NCBI GenBank assembly: GCA_033977485.1
Contig: CM066985.1
Location: 71,347,045 to 71,411,044 of the forward strand
Reading direction: 5' to 3'
Origin: Hydrangea macrophylla
Lineage: Eukaryota > Streptophyta > Magnoliopsida > Cornales > Hydrangeaceae
Length of the DNA: 64,000 nucleotides
Part shown: piece by piece, positions 11,949 to 23,545 of the stretch
How the letters are laid out: each line of letters opens with the position of its first letter
Numbering within the stretch: position 1 is the stretch's first letter
Notes under the pieces: generated by a model
What the model was told of the DNA's origin: nothing
Databases searched by the model: none
What the model saw: only the letters and a program-made list of their open reading frames with translations
Program-made: the position numbers and the translations under genes

Positions 11949-11966
11949 TGGTATCAGAGCCAGGTT
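11949..11966 (+). promoter_or_regulatory. Primer-binding site, initiator Met tRNA
   Basis: TGGTATCAGAGCCAGG begins eight bases after the LTR. TGGTATCAGAGC is the standard complement of the 3' end of plant initiator methionine tRNA, used to prime minus-strand synthesis in chromoviruses and copia elements. Confidence 0.92.
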
Positions 11967-12130
11967 ATTATTTATCTCAAGATAGTTTAGCCAGGTTAGG
12001 GTTTACCAGTATAGACCCGATTCCACATTCCATTAAGTGTTACACACCCGATGATACGACAGGGAGGATAGACTCAGAACCCAAACGCCTAAGATTATTC
12101 TGTTCTGACTTAAGTAGCACCTTTTCAGGT

Positions 12131-12736
12131 ATGGATCCAGCTCAGCCCCTGTTTGTACCTGATGCTTTTGGAGGGCATTGGGTTACTGTGGGAGCCATAG
12201 TGCCGGCATCGGCGACCCTTTATTTCACTGCTGTTGGGCAGCGTGCAGCTGCTACCGTCGAGCTAGATCTCTGGCATCAGATTCACATATTAGGACTGGT
12301 TGACCTGTCTCGTGCTCGCCTCGAGATTCTTTACTTCATAGAGATCCAGCGCTTAGTACTCGTTGAGATGGTTCGCTTGGTTAATAGCGATGCCTTCTAT
12401 CTTCCCCTTGAGGTTCAGGTTGTGCAGGCCCACCTTGCACAGCTGGAGGTACCTCCACCGATCATCCCCGCTGTTGAGGATGACGATGACGTTGACGTTG
12501 CGTTCGCTCCTATTTCTGAGGACGCCGAGGAGGATGGCTTAGGATGGGACGACTTTGCAGTCGACCTTGAGGAGGCACTTGCACTTGAGCCAGCCTTGCC
12601 TGAGGCAGATGTCCCTGGACCTGCTTCACTGATGACCTCTCACAGCTGTAACTTTGGGGCAGGCCCCTCCCATGTTCAGCGACTGCATCAGGCCGACTCG
12701 CTTGACCTGGTGATGGCTACCTACGGCGATGACTGA
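12131..12736 (+). CDS. Accessory ORF upstream of gag, function unknown
   Basis: The open frame extends back to 11948, but that part overlaps the primer-binding site. The likely start is the ATG at 12131, giving 201 residues beginning MDPAQPLFVPDAFGG. I recognise no domain. Visible features are a middle segment with hydrophobic/charged alternation that could be helical (WHQIHILGLVDLSRARLEIL), then a Pro-rich stretch and a strongly acidic run (EDDDDVDV) in the C-terminal half. Its G/C-rich, codon-like composition differs from the AT-rich flanks, and it is uninterrupted while gag and pol of the same copy are broken. Its place between primer site and gag is not standard for Tekay/Del. It could be an accessory protein, a captured host fragment or chance. 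Confidence 0.5.
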   Translation: MDPAQPLFVPDAFGGHWVTVGAIVPASATLYFTAVGQRAAATVELDLWHQIHILGLVDLSRARLEILYFIEIQRLVLVEMVRLVNSDAFYLPLEVQVVQAHLAQLEVPPPIIPAVEDDDDVDVAFAPISEDAEEDGLGWDDFAVDLEEALALEPALPEADVPGPASLMTSHSCNFGAGPSHVQRLHQADSLDLVMATYGDD

Positions 12737-13001
12737 CCGTTTAGATGTCGCCTTGTACATATTGACTGTTTTGACTATTAGCTCTATCTCTTTTTGCAAG
12801 CTGTAATTACATGCATTAGAGTGTAGGGCGATGACCCATTTTTGTAACATTAACTCTTGCATGCGTCCTAACCCATACAGATAGGGTAGGCATTGATCTG
12901 ACCATACATGCTTTTTGTATCAACTTGACAAGAAGTTATATATATGAGATATACCCTTTTTGAATGTTGTTGTCATTTAAATTGCTTCATAGCACTGTTG
13001 C

Positions 13002-14014
13002 ATGCATGTTTCTCATTCTACTACCACTATCATGCATAGAATGGCTGGAGGAGTCAGGAGGAACAGGAACCTGATCGAGAGAGCACCCGAGACTGCCGAT
13101 CCTACAGGGATGTTCGAAGCGTTTATCAGACGGTTGGAAAGAATCGGTAATACGAATGACAACCGAAGAGACCGTCAAACTGGAGACAAGTTGCTAGAAA
13201 GATTCCGTGCTCTAAGGCCCGAACAGTTTGCGGGTACCGCGGAACCCTGGAAAGCGGAACAGTGGTTAAGACAGATGGACCGCATGTTCGAAGCTGTCCA
13301 GTGCAACGAAATGGACAAGAGGAGGTTGGCTACGTTTCAGTTGACCGATGCTACCGCAGATTGGTGGGATTCGGTCATAGCTACTATCGGGGATGGAGCT
13401 GCAATGGGGATGACGTGGACTGCGTTCAAGGGGAGATTTTTGGAGAAGTATTTCCCGGCTACGGAGAGGCACAGAAGAGAGAAGGAATTCATGGACCTGA
13501 CGCAAGGAACCAAGTCAGTGCAAGAGTACACCACACAGTTCGAAAGCTGTCTCGGTTTGCTCCATACCTGGTTGATACTGAAGAGAAGAAGATCCGGAAG
13601 TATAACCAAGGGCTGACACCGCAGATTCATCGCCTGACTCTCGGCCACCTAGATAAATCTTTTGAAGGACTTGTTAGTTTGGCTACCGATCTGGAAGAGG
13701 ATGCTCGAGTGAACCGTAAGCAATTTGATTTCCGACAGCCTCAAAGGGGTAATTTTGGGAATAGACCACCAATGAATCGTACCCAAGGGCAGAAGAGGAA
13801 TTTTGACGGAAGCAAGAAGACCCAGGCTATTACCTATCCGACTCAACCCCGAGTAGGAGAAGGAAGTAGTAGTGGAAAGTGTTTCAACTGTGGCAACCCT
13901 GGTCATCTGGCTCGTGATTGCAAGGCACCAAGGCGTGCTGCTCAGCAAGGGATAGTCTGCTTCAACTGTGGTGAACCAGGTCACATTAGTAGGTTCTGTA
14001 CTGCTCCTAAGTAG
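13002..14014 (+). pseudogene. gag: Gag of element A, one frameshift
   Basis: Gag forms the virus-like particle and packages the RNA. The ATG at 13002 and an in-frame one at 13041 (MAGGV) are both plausible starts. A retrotransposon Gag domain covers about 13200-13650 ([14 protein letters not shown], then WWDS and FLEKYFP). A one-base deletion near 13543 moves the frame; the remainder reads in the next frame through a basic linker to two CCHC knuckles, [14 protein letters not shown] and [14 protein letters not shown] (13879-14000). A TAG at 14012-14014 separates it from protease in the same frame, where this lineage usually has one gag-pol frame. It may be a point mutation or a readthrough stop. 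Product as read: truncated Gag. Confidence 0.93.
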
Positions 14015-17000
14015 GTGAGTTATGGTCAACAGGGTCAGACTCGCTTGAATGCTGTTATCCTAGATGCCGCTGGATATGATGGAATTGCGTACGAAGAAGG
14101 AGATTATGGAGAGGCTCAACCTGATCAGCAAGCAGTGGAAGGTACATTAACTCTGTTTAACTCTCATGTTAAAGTATTATTTGATACGGGTGCTGCTCTT
14201 TCGTTCATATCTGTTAATACAATTCAGAGATTGGGTATCTTACCTCATCGCTTAGAGAAAGCTTTAAGGCTACTTCGCCACTAGGAGCTGCAGTCAGATT
14301 AGGACATGTGTGCAAGGATTGTCCCTTACGGTTAGGAGACCGTGAAATCCCTGCAAGGTTGATCGTCCGATCGATGAAGGAGTTCGACATAATCCTAGGA
14401 ATGGATTGGCTCTCTCAGAATCAAGTGATGTTGGATTGTGCGAGGAAGAGAATTACATTCTCCGACAATGAGAATCAACCCTTTGATTTTCAATGTAACC
14501 CTACGGGAGATATGTTCCTCACAAGATGTTTAGCCAACGTCGAAGTCGTCAGTACAGAGGTGACAGCTTCATCTATACCTGTAGTCAAGGACTTCGAAGA
14601 AGTATTTCAAGACGTTTCTGGTTTTCCGCCCGAGAGAAGTATAGAGTTCTGTATTGAGCTTATACCGGGTACCGTACCGATCACCAAGGTTCCCTACAGA
14701 ATGGCCCCCACAAAACTGTTGGAATTGAAGGAACAAGTTCAAGAGCTCGAGAACCTAGGTTTTGTACGTCCAAGTACATCGCCTTGGGGAGCACCGGTGT
14801 TATTTGTAAAGAAAAAGGACGGGACACTCAGATTGTGTATCGACTACAGAGAATTGAACCGCGTGACTATCAAGAACAAGTATCCCTTGCCTCGGATTGA
14901 CGATTTATTTGATCAACTACAAGGAGCTACGACATTTTCCAAGATAGACCTAAGGTCGGGATATCATCAGTTGAGGGTACGAAAGGAAGACATACCTAAG
15001 ACTGCTTTCAGGACCCGATATGGTCATTATGAATTTCTGGTGATGCCGTTTGGAATGACGAATGCCCCGGCAGTGTTTATGGATCTGATGAACAGAGTGT
15101 TCAAGCCTTATTTAGATCAGTTTGTTATCGTCTTTATTGATGATATCTTGATCTATTCTAAGTCAGGAGAAGAGCACGAGCAACATCTACGGATTGCGAT
15201 ACAGACGCTCAAGGACCATCAGTTGTATGCCAAGTTCAGTAAGTGTGAGTTCTGGTTACAAGAAGTGAAATTTTTGGGACACAAGGTGTCATCTCAAGGA
15301 ATTTCAGTGGATTCGTCCAAAACCGATGCTGTGTCGAATTGGGTTAGACTGAGCAACCCTACAGAAGTTCGGAGTTTTCTTGGACTCGCAGGCTATTACA
15401 GGAGATTTGTTGAGGGATTCTCTAAAATAGCCGCACCGTTGACTGGATTGACGAAGAAGGATCTGAAGTTCGAGTGGACAGAGAAGCATGAGCGAGCCTT
15501 TCTAGAGTTGAAAGAGAGACTCACTACCGCACCAGTACTAGCAATACCCAAGCCTGATGAAAAGTTCACTATCTTTAGTGACGCATCATATCAAGGGTTA
15601 GGATGTGTACTTATGCAAGATGGAAGAGTTATAGCCTATGGATCCAGACAGCTGAAGCCGAATGAGTTGAACTATCCTATTCATGATTTGGAGTTGGCGG
15701 CAGTGGTATTTGCACTCAAGATTTGGAGACACTATCTCTACGGTGAGAAGTTTGATTTATTCTCCGATCACAAGAGCCTGAAGTATTTGTTCACACAGAA
15801 AGAGTTGAACATGAGGCAGCGCAGATGGATGGAGTTAATCAAAGATTACGACTTCACATTGGAATACCACCCCGGTAAAGCTAATGTGGTCACTGATGCG
15901 TTGAGTCGACAGACTCGTGAGACGATTGCCTCCTTAATGGTTAGAGAATGGCGAGCGTTGGAGATCTTGGCGGAGTTCGGTGTACAGAGTGCTGAAGAAG
16001 GAGAAGGACAATTGTTCGGATGTCTTATCCTACAGCTTGTTCTTATCGACCGCATTATCAGAGCTCAGAAAGAAGATGAGAAGTTTCAGACATGGTTCGT
16101 GAAGATGTCAGATAAAGACCCGACGGAATGGAAGGTGGGAGTCGATGGAGGATATCGGTGCAAAGAGAGATTATGTGTGCCAGATTATGGAGAGCTAAGG
16201 AAGGATATTCTGGAAGAAGCACATAAATCAAGGTATACAGTTCACCCGGGAGGAACTAAGATGTACAAAGATTTAAAGAGAAATTTCTGGTGGGAAGGTA
16301 TGAAGAAAGACGTGGCCGAATTCGTATCCAAGTGTTTGACGTGTCAGCAAGTCAAAGCTGAACATCAGAGACCGTCAGGATTGTTGCAACCGCTGCCTAT
16401 TCCTGGTTGGAAGTGGGAGCACATTACGATGGATTTTATGGTAGGATTGCCTCGATCGCAGCAGAATCATGACGCCATATGGGTAATAGTGGATCGATTG
16501 ACGAAGTCTGCTCATTTCATTGCTTACAGTATGACATACCCGGTAGAAAAGATGAGCCGGATGTACATACAACAAGTTGTGCGACTTCACGGTGCACCAG
16601 TGTCGATAGTGTCAGACAGTGACACACGTTTTACCTCTGGATTTTGGGAGAGTCTGCAAGAAGCTATGGGAACCTCGCTCAAGATGAGTACTGCTTTTCA
16701 CCCTCAGACAGATGGACAAACTGAGCGTGTTAATCAGATCATGGAAGATATGCTTAGGGCTTGTGTGATCGATTTTAAAGAATCTTAGGAGACACACTTG
16801 CCGTTGGTTGAATTTGCTTATAACAACAGCTATCACACGAGTATCGGGATGGCTCCGTTCGAAGCATTGTACGGACAACCATGTCGTTCTCCATTATGTT
16901 GGGCAGAAGTTGGGGACTCAGAATTGTTGGGACCAGACTTGGTTAGAGAAACCAACGAGAAGATTTCTTTGGTCAAGGAAAGGATGAGAACCGCTCAAAA

Positions 17001-17475
17001 CAGGTATAAGAGTTATGCTGATCGACGCCGGAAAGATTTGGAATTCAGTGTTGGAGATCACGTACTTCTTAAGGTTTCACCAACCCGAGGAGTAGTACGC
17101 TTTGGTCTCAAGAGAGGGAAGTTGGCTCCGCGTTTTATTGGACCGTTTGAGATTTTGGAACGTATCGGGAAAGTAGCTTATCGACTGGCGCTACCACCGA
17201 AGATGTCTGGGGTTCACAACGTGTTTCACGTGAGTATGTTGAGAAAATACATACGAGACCCCTCACATGTGGTTAGTTATGACGATATTGAGACGAGTCA
17301 TAACGTTTCTTACAAGGAGAGACCTGTGAAGATTCTAGATCAGAGTATCAAGAAGCTGAGGAATAAAGACATCCCATTGGTGAAGGTTCAGTGGAATCAC
17401 CATGACGAGAATGAAGCCTCGTGGGAAGTTGAAGCTGATATGAGGAAGAAGTACCCGGAGTTGTTTCAGGACTAG
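14015..17475 (+). pseudogene. pol: Pol of element A: protease, RT, RNase H, integrase, chromodomain
   Basis: The protease active site (LFDTGAALSFIS, about 14175-14210) lies in the gag frame. A frameshift near 14265 leads to the main frame, which carries ILGMDWL at the protease end, reverse transcriptase with catalytic FIDD (15133-15144), RNase H ([10 protein letters not shown], near 15575), the integrase HHCC zinc region (about 16220-16355) and the catalytic core ([20 protein letters not shown]). A TAG at 16786-16788 cuts integrase after its core; the same frame resumes through YNNSYHTS and ends with a chromodomain (about 17370-17470). Chromodomains direct integration towards particular chromatin. 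The copy cannot make a full polyprotein without recoding, but damage is light. Confidence 0.95.
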
Positions 17476-17507
17476 TTAGTCTTGATTTCGGGGACGAAAT
17501 CCTATTT

Positions 17508-17520
17508 AAGGGAGGAAGGG
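17508..17520 (+). promoter_or_regulatory. Polypurine tract of element A
   Basis: AAGGGAGGAAGGG lies immediately before the 3' LTR and would prime plus-strand synthesis. Confidence 0.92.
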
Positions 17521-20467
17521 TGTAATAACCTGCATTTGCATTTAAATTTAATTTGACATTTTCATATTTAATCTGTATTTCTAGTCTTAATTAGTTTCTA
17601 TTTCCCATGTGTTAAAATTCTTGTTTCAATTGCTATTGAAATTCTTTGGGGTCAAATTGTAATTTATATAAAGTTAGCCATACCTGTGTGGATTTCAAAA
17701 CTGTATTTCAAAACGGTGGAAATATTTTCTTTTGACTCAAACAGTATTTTTATGAAACTAGGAAATTAATTCTTAAGTTAAAATGAATTTCCTGTATTTT
17801 TGTGATGACCACCGCGCCACGAAAATACCAGTTTACTTTCAAAACTGTCCGCGCTGTGCTAAACTCGCACAGCTTTTGGACATGACGTAAAGTTTGACAT
17901 GACTCATGCTTTATTTCTATTAATGGCAAGTGATCATTGGCTAAGGCAATGTTTGGGAATGTTTAACTCATACGTGTAATTGTTGTGCCAAAAGCTAGTT
18001 TCCCAAACACATCTACATTGCCCCCTAGGAGTCTACTCTTAACTCTTGGTTAATCTGGAGAGTTATATCAGTGTGTATATACGTATTTCATATCTGTTGA
18101 GTATTCATGTATATTAGGATTTAGAAATTTAGTTATCCAACTCATTTGTTGAGTGTTAAACAATGAACTTGGTGGCCAAGTTTGGCTTCCTCCTATTTAT
18201 ACACCACTTATACACACACCTCACACATCTGTAAAATATCTGAGATTTTAGAGAGAGCTTGAGGGAGTGTTACACAGAGAGTTAACACAGATTATTTTTA
18301 GAGAGAGAGAAGAGCTTCAATCCACCATAGCTAAGCTTAAGTGGATTTCTTATTTGGCTTTTCTTTCTCAACATCTATTTGAATCTTCAATCACAGTGAG
18401 TATTATTAACTCACCATGAATGTAATTACATGCTTAATTTCTGTGTGTGTGGCTTAGTATGTAAAACCTCCATAGAAATTTACGTTAGTGTTCATAGCTT
18501 GAAAAATCATGGTTTCCAAAACCAAATTTTGGAATCAGTTTGTATGGATAAATATGATAGATTTCTTGTCATATATGCTAAACCCAAAGTTTTAGAGCTT
18601 AATTCATTCATATAGAAAAGTGTATTAGGAATTAAATTTTGTCCTCTTTTAATCTTTCATAAAATTGGAGAGTTATAGTTATAATCATGTTAAATTAATC
18701 ATAGATTCTTAATCCTTGTTGAAAAAGGAAGAGATTCATATATAACATGATATATTTACTCACAGAATTGAAAATGGGTCAAAAAGACCCTGAAAATCTG
18801 AAACAGAGCAGTTTCTGCGAGGGAGATTCGCGCCACGATCGCGCGCGCGAGAATGGCGCGAGCGGCCCGCGCGCGCAATCCTCATTTCCACAGGCAGACA
18901 GAAATGTTTATATCATAAAAGGAAAATTAGACTGGTCGCGCAAGCGAGGGTCGCGCGAGAATCCCTTCGCGCGAGCGATCCGCGCGCGCGACCCTGGCTT
19001 TCTCAGGCAGACAGAAAAGTTTATATTATAAAAGGAAAATTGGGCATATCGCGCGAGCGGCCCGCGCGAGCGATCTTTCGCGCGAGCGGCCCGCGCGCGC
19101 GAGTTCTGACAGTTTCTGTTTTTGTCTGTTTTCTGTTAAGGGACTGTTTGGTTCAACTTTTTAGTACTGATAAGGCTCTGTTTGGGAAATTTAGATAATC
19201 AGAACTCTATTTGGTTATGTTTGAATAATTAAAACATTGTAGTATGACTCATCAATCCCCGTACGCGTGTTGTTCCTTTAATTCAGCATTTTTGCTTTCG
19301 TTTAAGTGCATATCATTCATGTGGGGTCAGTGGTACATGCATGGGGGTGTCAGTCTGTGTGGAAAAGAGTAATGGTCAGTGTGGAAAGAGTTAGAGTTTG
19401 AGTTTGAGTTGTGGTTGTGGTTGAGATTGAGTTGTGGTTGTGGTTGAGTTGTGGTTGTAGTTGTGGTCGTGGTTGTGGTTGTGGAGAGGGTATCTTTGAA
19501 ATGCGACGGTGGCAAATATGGACACTCCCTGACGCCCATGGAAGCGTTAAAGTGTGTGAAGCCGAACTCAGACATTCCCTGGCACCCATGGTAGTGCTAA
19601 AGTGTGGCCTACGGACACTCCCTCATACTCGAGTCTGGATACTGCGTGAGGGGTTGCCCCGGTATTTGCATGGCGGTTAGGGTATTCAAAGTGTGAGGCA
19701 TTGGACACTCCCTGGTACCCCGGACCAAAGTGTGAGGCAAACTGGACACTCCCTGGCGCCCCGTTGCTAAAGTGTGGCTATCTTAGTGTTTCAAAGATAC
19801 CAGGAGTAGGATAGTGGGTTGTTGTGGCTGTCGAGAGAAAAGAGTCGGCAAGATGAGTGTGGTGCATTGTCTCATTACACGCGTATCTGTTTTTATGAAT
19901 GAACGACCTTTAATATATATTCCTTGTTGTTTTATAAATGAATTATTTCTGCGGTTTAACTATTGATGTTACAAACTGATAATGGAAAAAGGTAAATGGG
20001 TATGTTTTACATTCAAAGTCATGTTTGTAATACTCACCAGCTTCTTGAAGCTGACGACGTTGATGCGTCCTGGACATTCGTGTTCAGGCTTTTCAGGTTA
20101 TAACCAGGAGGAATCATACGACTATGCGAATTGAGAATGGCTGCTTTTGGAATAAGAGAACTGTTAATTAAATATATGATTTAAGTTTACATGTTTAAGT
20201 TTTTTTTTAACTGTTTTGTTTTAAGGATGACTGTAACAGACACTAAGTTATTGTTTTATTTTAAGGCGGTCTGTGCCTTAGTTGACCCCGTATCATAAGA
20301 TGTAATAAGTTAGAAAATATTTTTGTAAGCCTTGATTGCTTTACTCTGATTATTATGTTTTGTTGTTCGACGTTTGGGACAGAATCGATCCTTCAAACTG
20401 TCGCGACCTACGGGTCCATAAAGGAAATTAAACGCTTTCCTTATTTATGCTACGTCGGGGCGTGACA
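17521..20467 (+). repeat. 3' LTR of element A
   Basis: Near-identical to the 5' LTR. It has the CpG array in shorter form (18828-19102), the hairpin array (19519-19775) and the three-hairpin cassette (20039-20088). It ends CGTGACA and is followed by the tattt duplication. Confidence 0.95.
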
Positions 20468-20763
20468 TATTTATACATATGTATTAGTTGAGGGCACATT
20501 TAAATTAATAATTCAATTAAAAGGATGTTAAGTAGAGGCCTATCGCGAGATAGGATGAGAAGGGGTGTTTTAGTCCAATGGGCTCATTCCCTTCTCATTC
20601 CATAATCCCCGGACCTAGTTAATCTCTGGTCTCTAAAAGATCAGTTTGCTTTAAAAATGGTTTCTTAATTTCCCTTTTAAAAAATTAAGTGGCGACTCGT
20701 CTTTTAATTTGAAATTCAAAAAATGTTTTAAAAGTTGGCCCAAATGCCGGTATCCACACCACA

Positions 20764-20950
20764 CATGATTATTTCTCATCCCACATACATTCACCTGCCC
20801 AATATTTTCAAAAGCAAACGTGGGTCTTCAATTCTTAGATCTGCACCCCATCATTATTCTGTCAAAACACTGTTGGGATGGATTGGTGGTTTCGCAGTCC
20901 CACTTCATTTACTTTCCTTATGATCACATGCATGAGGGACTAGGGGTAGC
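20764..20950 (+). other. Continuation of the Tat sequence interrupted at 6610
   Basis: Sequence after the right ccaca duplication should join to 6605. It ends with GACTAGGGGTAGC, which resembles the polypurine tract at 6440-6452 and precedes another LTR-like start. No coding signal. Confidence 0.45.
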
Positions 20951-23225
20951 TGCAGGCGCCCTATTTTTGCCCAATTATAAAAAAAATGAAAAAAAAATGT
21001 GTTTGTTTTTGTCCAAAAAAATAATTTCAAAAAATGTAAAATCATTTCAAAGTCAAAATCAGAAGTTTTGCAAAAAATCGTGATCTAAAACCAACATAGC
21101 CACGTGGACTATCTACACACAATAATTTCTCCTCCACAAACTCATTATGGATGCAGGTTCTGTGGAGTCAAGTAAAGAAAGAAAAAAAAAACAAAAAAGA
21201 AAAAAACAACAATCTCGGTGGAGCAAAAAGCTAAAGCAAAGGCTAAGCACCAAACAAACAAAAAAAAGAAAATAATGAAATAAAAATAAAATAATGAAGG
21301 TTTTGCCTATAAAATAGCAATGCTTTCATTCATTTGAGGAGGGGAAACGAAGGAAAAAAAAAATACTCCCTCTCTGTATCTCCCTCATACTCCATATATT
21401 CATCACCATCATTTATATCTCCCTCACTTCATTATTAAATACAAAAAACCCCTACAAAAAAAAAGGAGTTTATATTTTTTCCACCACCATACCACCCCTT
21501 CTAACCATCACCATCAAATTCACCACTACAATCACCACCCTCCACCTAGCTATCATATCATCACAATTCTCATCAACATACCTCACGACCATTGTACCCC
21601 CACCATCATCTGTTGTCGCCTCAAATCATCGCCCAACATCCTAGTCACTTACTATTAATATTCTAGTCGATTTCTCGAGTTCCTCTAATAACTCAGGTTT
21701 TTTTATTTTTATTTTTTTGTACATATCATCTTTTTTCTTGCTTGATAATAAAAAATTTAACAAAAATAATCCATGTCATACTTGGAATTACTTGGTTTCC
21801 AATACAAAATCACGTCAGACTCGGGATTACATGGTTCCCAATAAAGAAATCCCACGTGGCTTCTAATACAGAGAGCCATGTTCTATTGAGGATGGCGTGA
21901 TTGCTAATACGGAGATCTATATTTTACTGAGGACTACGTGGTTTTCTAACACAGATATCCATGTCTAAATTAGAAAGATTGCTTTAACTTATATAAATAG
22001 AATAATAATAAATAAATAAATAAGATTAATCCGACTTAACAACCGCCTTTGCATTAAGAGATCTTCACAAGTAAGTATTCTTATCCTACACATACTTCAC
22101 TTCATTTTTTTTTTTTTGGCATTAGCCCTTACTTCCGGCATAAAATAAAAATACAAAAAAAAAAAAAAAAAATCACTTTTCAGTTATTTGGGCACTGTCC
22201 CTTACCTTCGGTATAAAATAAAAAAAAAAGAAGAAAAAAAAAAAGAAGAAGATAAAATCAAAATTACAAAAAAATAAAAAAATAAAGATAAAATAAAAAA
22301 TACAACAAAAATAGACTTTCTCAAATAAAACTCCCATGCCACCTCTGCTTGGAATCTGCAAACAGCATAGGTAAGATAGGTAAGGCTTCACACTTTTAAT
22401 GGGCACCGATCCTTACTTCCAATACACTTTTCAGTCACTTGGGCAGAGATCCTTACTTCCAGTATTGGACTAAAAGGACTAAAAAAAATAGAAAAGTACA
22501 GAAAAAAATACAGCATTCTCCAATCACTTGCATAGTCTCATTTCAATCTCAATCACTTTCCAAAGATTAAAATCTAGGACTATACCACATGGGTTAAAGT
22601 TCCTAGTTACACCAACTCTTTCTCAAATCACTATATCACACGTGTACGGTCAAACATGACCACTTTTTCTTTCTCTAAAAAAAATCATTCATACACTCAC
22701 ACACATGAAAGTCAGAACTACGTTTGGCCTGATTTCCTCCTCGGGATACGTAAGCAACTCTCAAAGAGTGCAGCCATACCCATCACCATTTTCTGTACTA
22801 TTCACTTTCTAAAAGAAAAAGAAACTTTTTTCTTTTTCAATTGAAATGCCCCATTTTAATCAAAATCACTAAAATTGGCAACCGTGTTTGCACGGATGTT
22901 CGAGGGTTCCTAATACCTTCCCTCGACATAATCGAGTCCCCAAACCCATCTCAAAATCTCTGGTTTTCACATAGCTATTCAAAGTCACACTTTTAAATGG
23001 CCCACTTTTCTCAAAAACTATTTTTTAAAAGTAAAAAATAAATTACTTTAATTATATTTACAGGGGTCCTAACACCCCAAATGTTAGGTCGCGACTCTGA
23101 ACATTTCAAATATGCCCTACCATACTCTTTTCACCCTTCTCAAAAAAAAATTGTCGCATTTCACCCACTTTCAGAAAGTCGGGCCCACACCAATAGTTAG
23201 GCATTCCGAGGGCGCGGGCACGACA
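20951..23225 (+). mobile_element. Probable Tat-like LTR (family T2)
   Basis: Starts TGCAGGCGCCC after a purine-rich stretch and ends GGGCACGACA. A TATA-like TATAAAAT lies near 21309. The 3' part has the typical Tat phrases ttcgagggttcctaatacc and aggtcgcgactctg. The flanks gtagc and gttagc are similar but not an exact duplication. A two-hairpin box lies inside (22715). The boundaries are inferred, and it may be the rest of the LTR starting at 6453. Confidence 0.5.
22715..22780 (+). other. Two-hairpin Tat box, copy 3
   Basis: GAACTACG and GGCCTGAT lead into a short first stem (TTCC/GGGA), then ATACGTAAGC and a second hairpin ACTCT, CAA, AGAGT (22757-22769). The second stem differs from copies 1 and 2 yet is fully paired. 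Confidence 0.55.
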
Positions 23226-23545
23226 GTTAGCATGAGCAAATTCATTTTCACTCCTTTTTGGAGCGCTGCATGAGCACGTGCATCACAATAGGATAGGTAC
23301 ATTCATCTGTATGATCATTGTGCATGTATGTTGTCCGTGCCTGAACCACAACCTGGTCTAATTCCAAACGGGATACATAGGCTGCGCACCGTCGAGCACG
23401 ACCAGCACCGACCGTCTATGTGACTATTTACTTTATTTTTTTTTACCTGAATTGGAAAGTTCGGTCAAAGTCTTGTCTTCACACAGGCTTCGACATTCAC
23501 TTGTGATATGCGTTGCTTCACAAGTTCTGCCAAAGAGGGGTAAAC
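23226..23545 (+). mobile_element. Tat 3' internal remnant with polypurine tract
   Basis: A 320-bp piece of a Tat 3' internal region. It has a degenerate two-hairpin box from 23343 (first stem ATTCC/GGGAT) and a purine tract (CAAAGAGGGGTAAAC, 23531-23545) next to the LTR at 23546. The body of the element is missing. Confidence 0.65.

Larger units (their letters stand above)
8948..20472 (+). mobile_element. Complete Tekay/Del-like Ty3/gypsy element A
   Basis: An 11,515-bp element (8953-20467) is flanked by a perfect 5-bp duplication tattt (8948-8952, 20468-20472). LTRs are 2,988 and 2,947 bp, start TGTAATAACC and end GGGCGTGACA. The order is primer-binding site, accessory ORF, gag with two zinc knuckles, protease, reverse transcriptase, RNase H, integrase, chromodomain, polypurine tract. 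The initiator-Met primer site and C-terminal chromodomain place it among chromoviruses, most like Tekay/Del. The LTRs are very similar, so the insertion is fairly recent, yet gag and pol carry frameshifts and stops. Confidence 0.95.
6606..20763 (+). mobile_element. Solo Tat-like LTR (family T1) split by a Tekay-like element
   Basis: The LTR starts TGTAGACACCCC at 6611 and ends GGTATCCACA at 20758, flanked by the 5-bp duplication ccaca (6606-6610 and 20759-20763). Removing the nested element (8953-20467 plus one tattt copy) leaves about 2.63 kb. No primer-binding site follows and no second LTR belongs to it, so it is a solo LTR from recombination between two LTRs. It has a GC-rich palindromic array (6808-7035), a TATA box (TATAAATA, 7151-7158) and a primer-site-like tggcgactc in U5 (20690-20698). 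Related copies lie at 23546-26513 and, inverted, 55030-58429. Confidence 0.85.
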
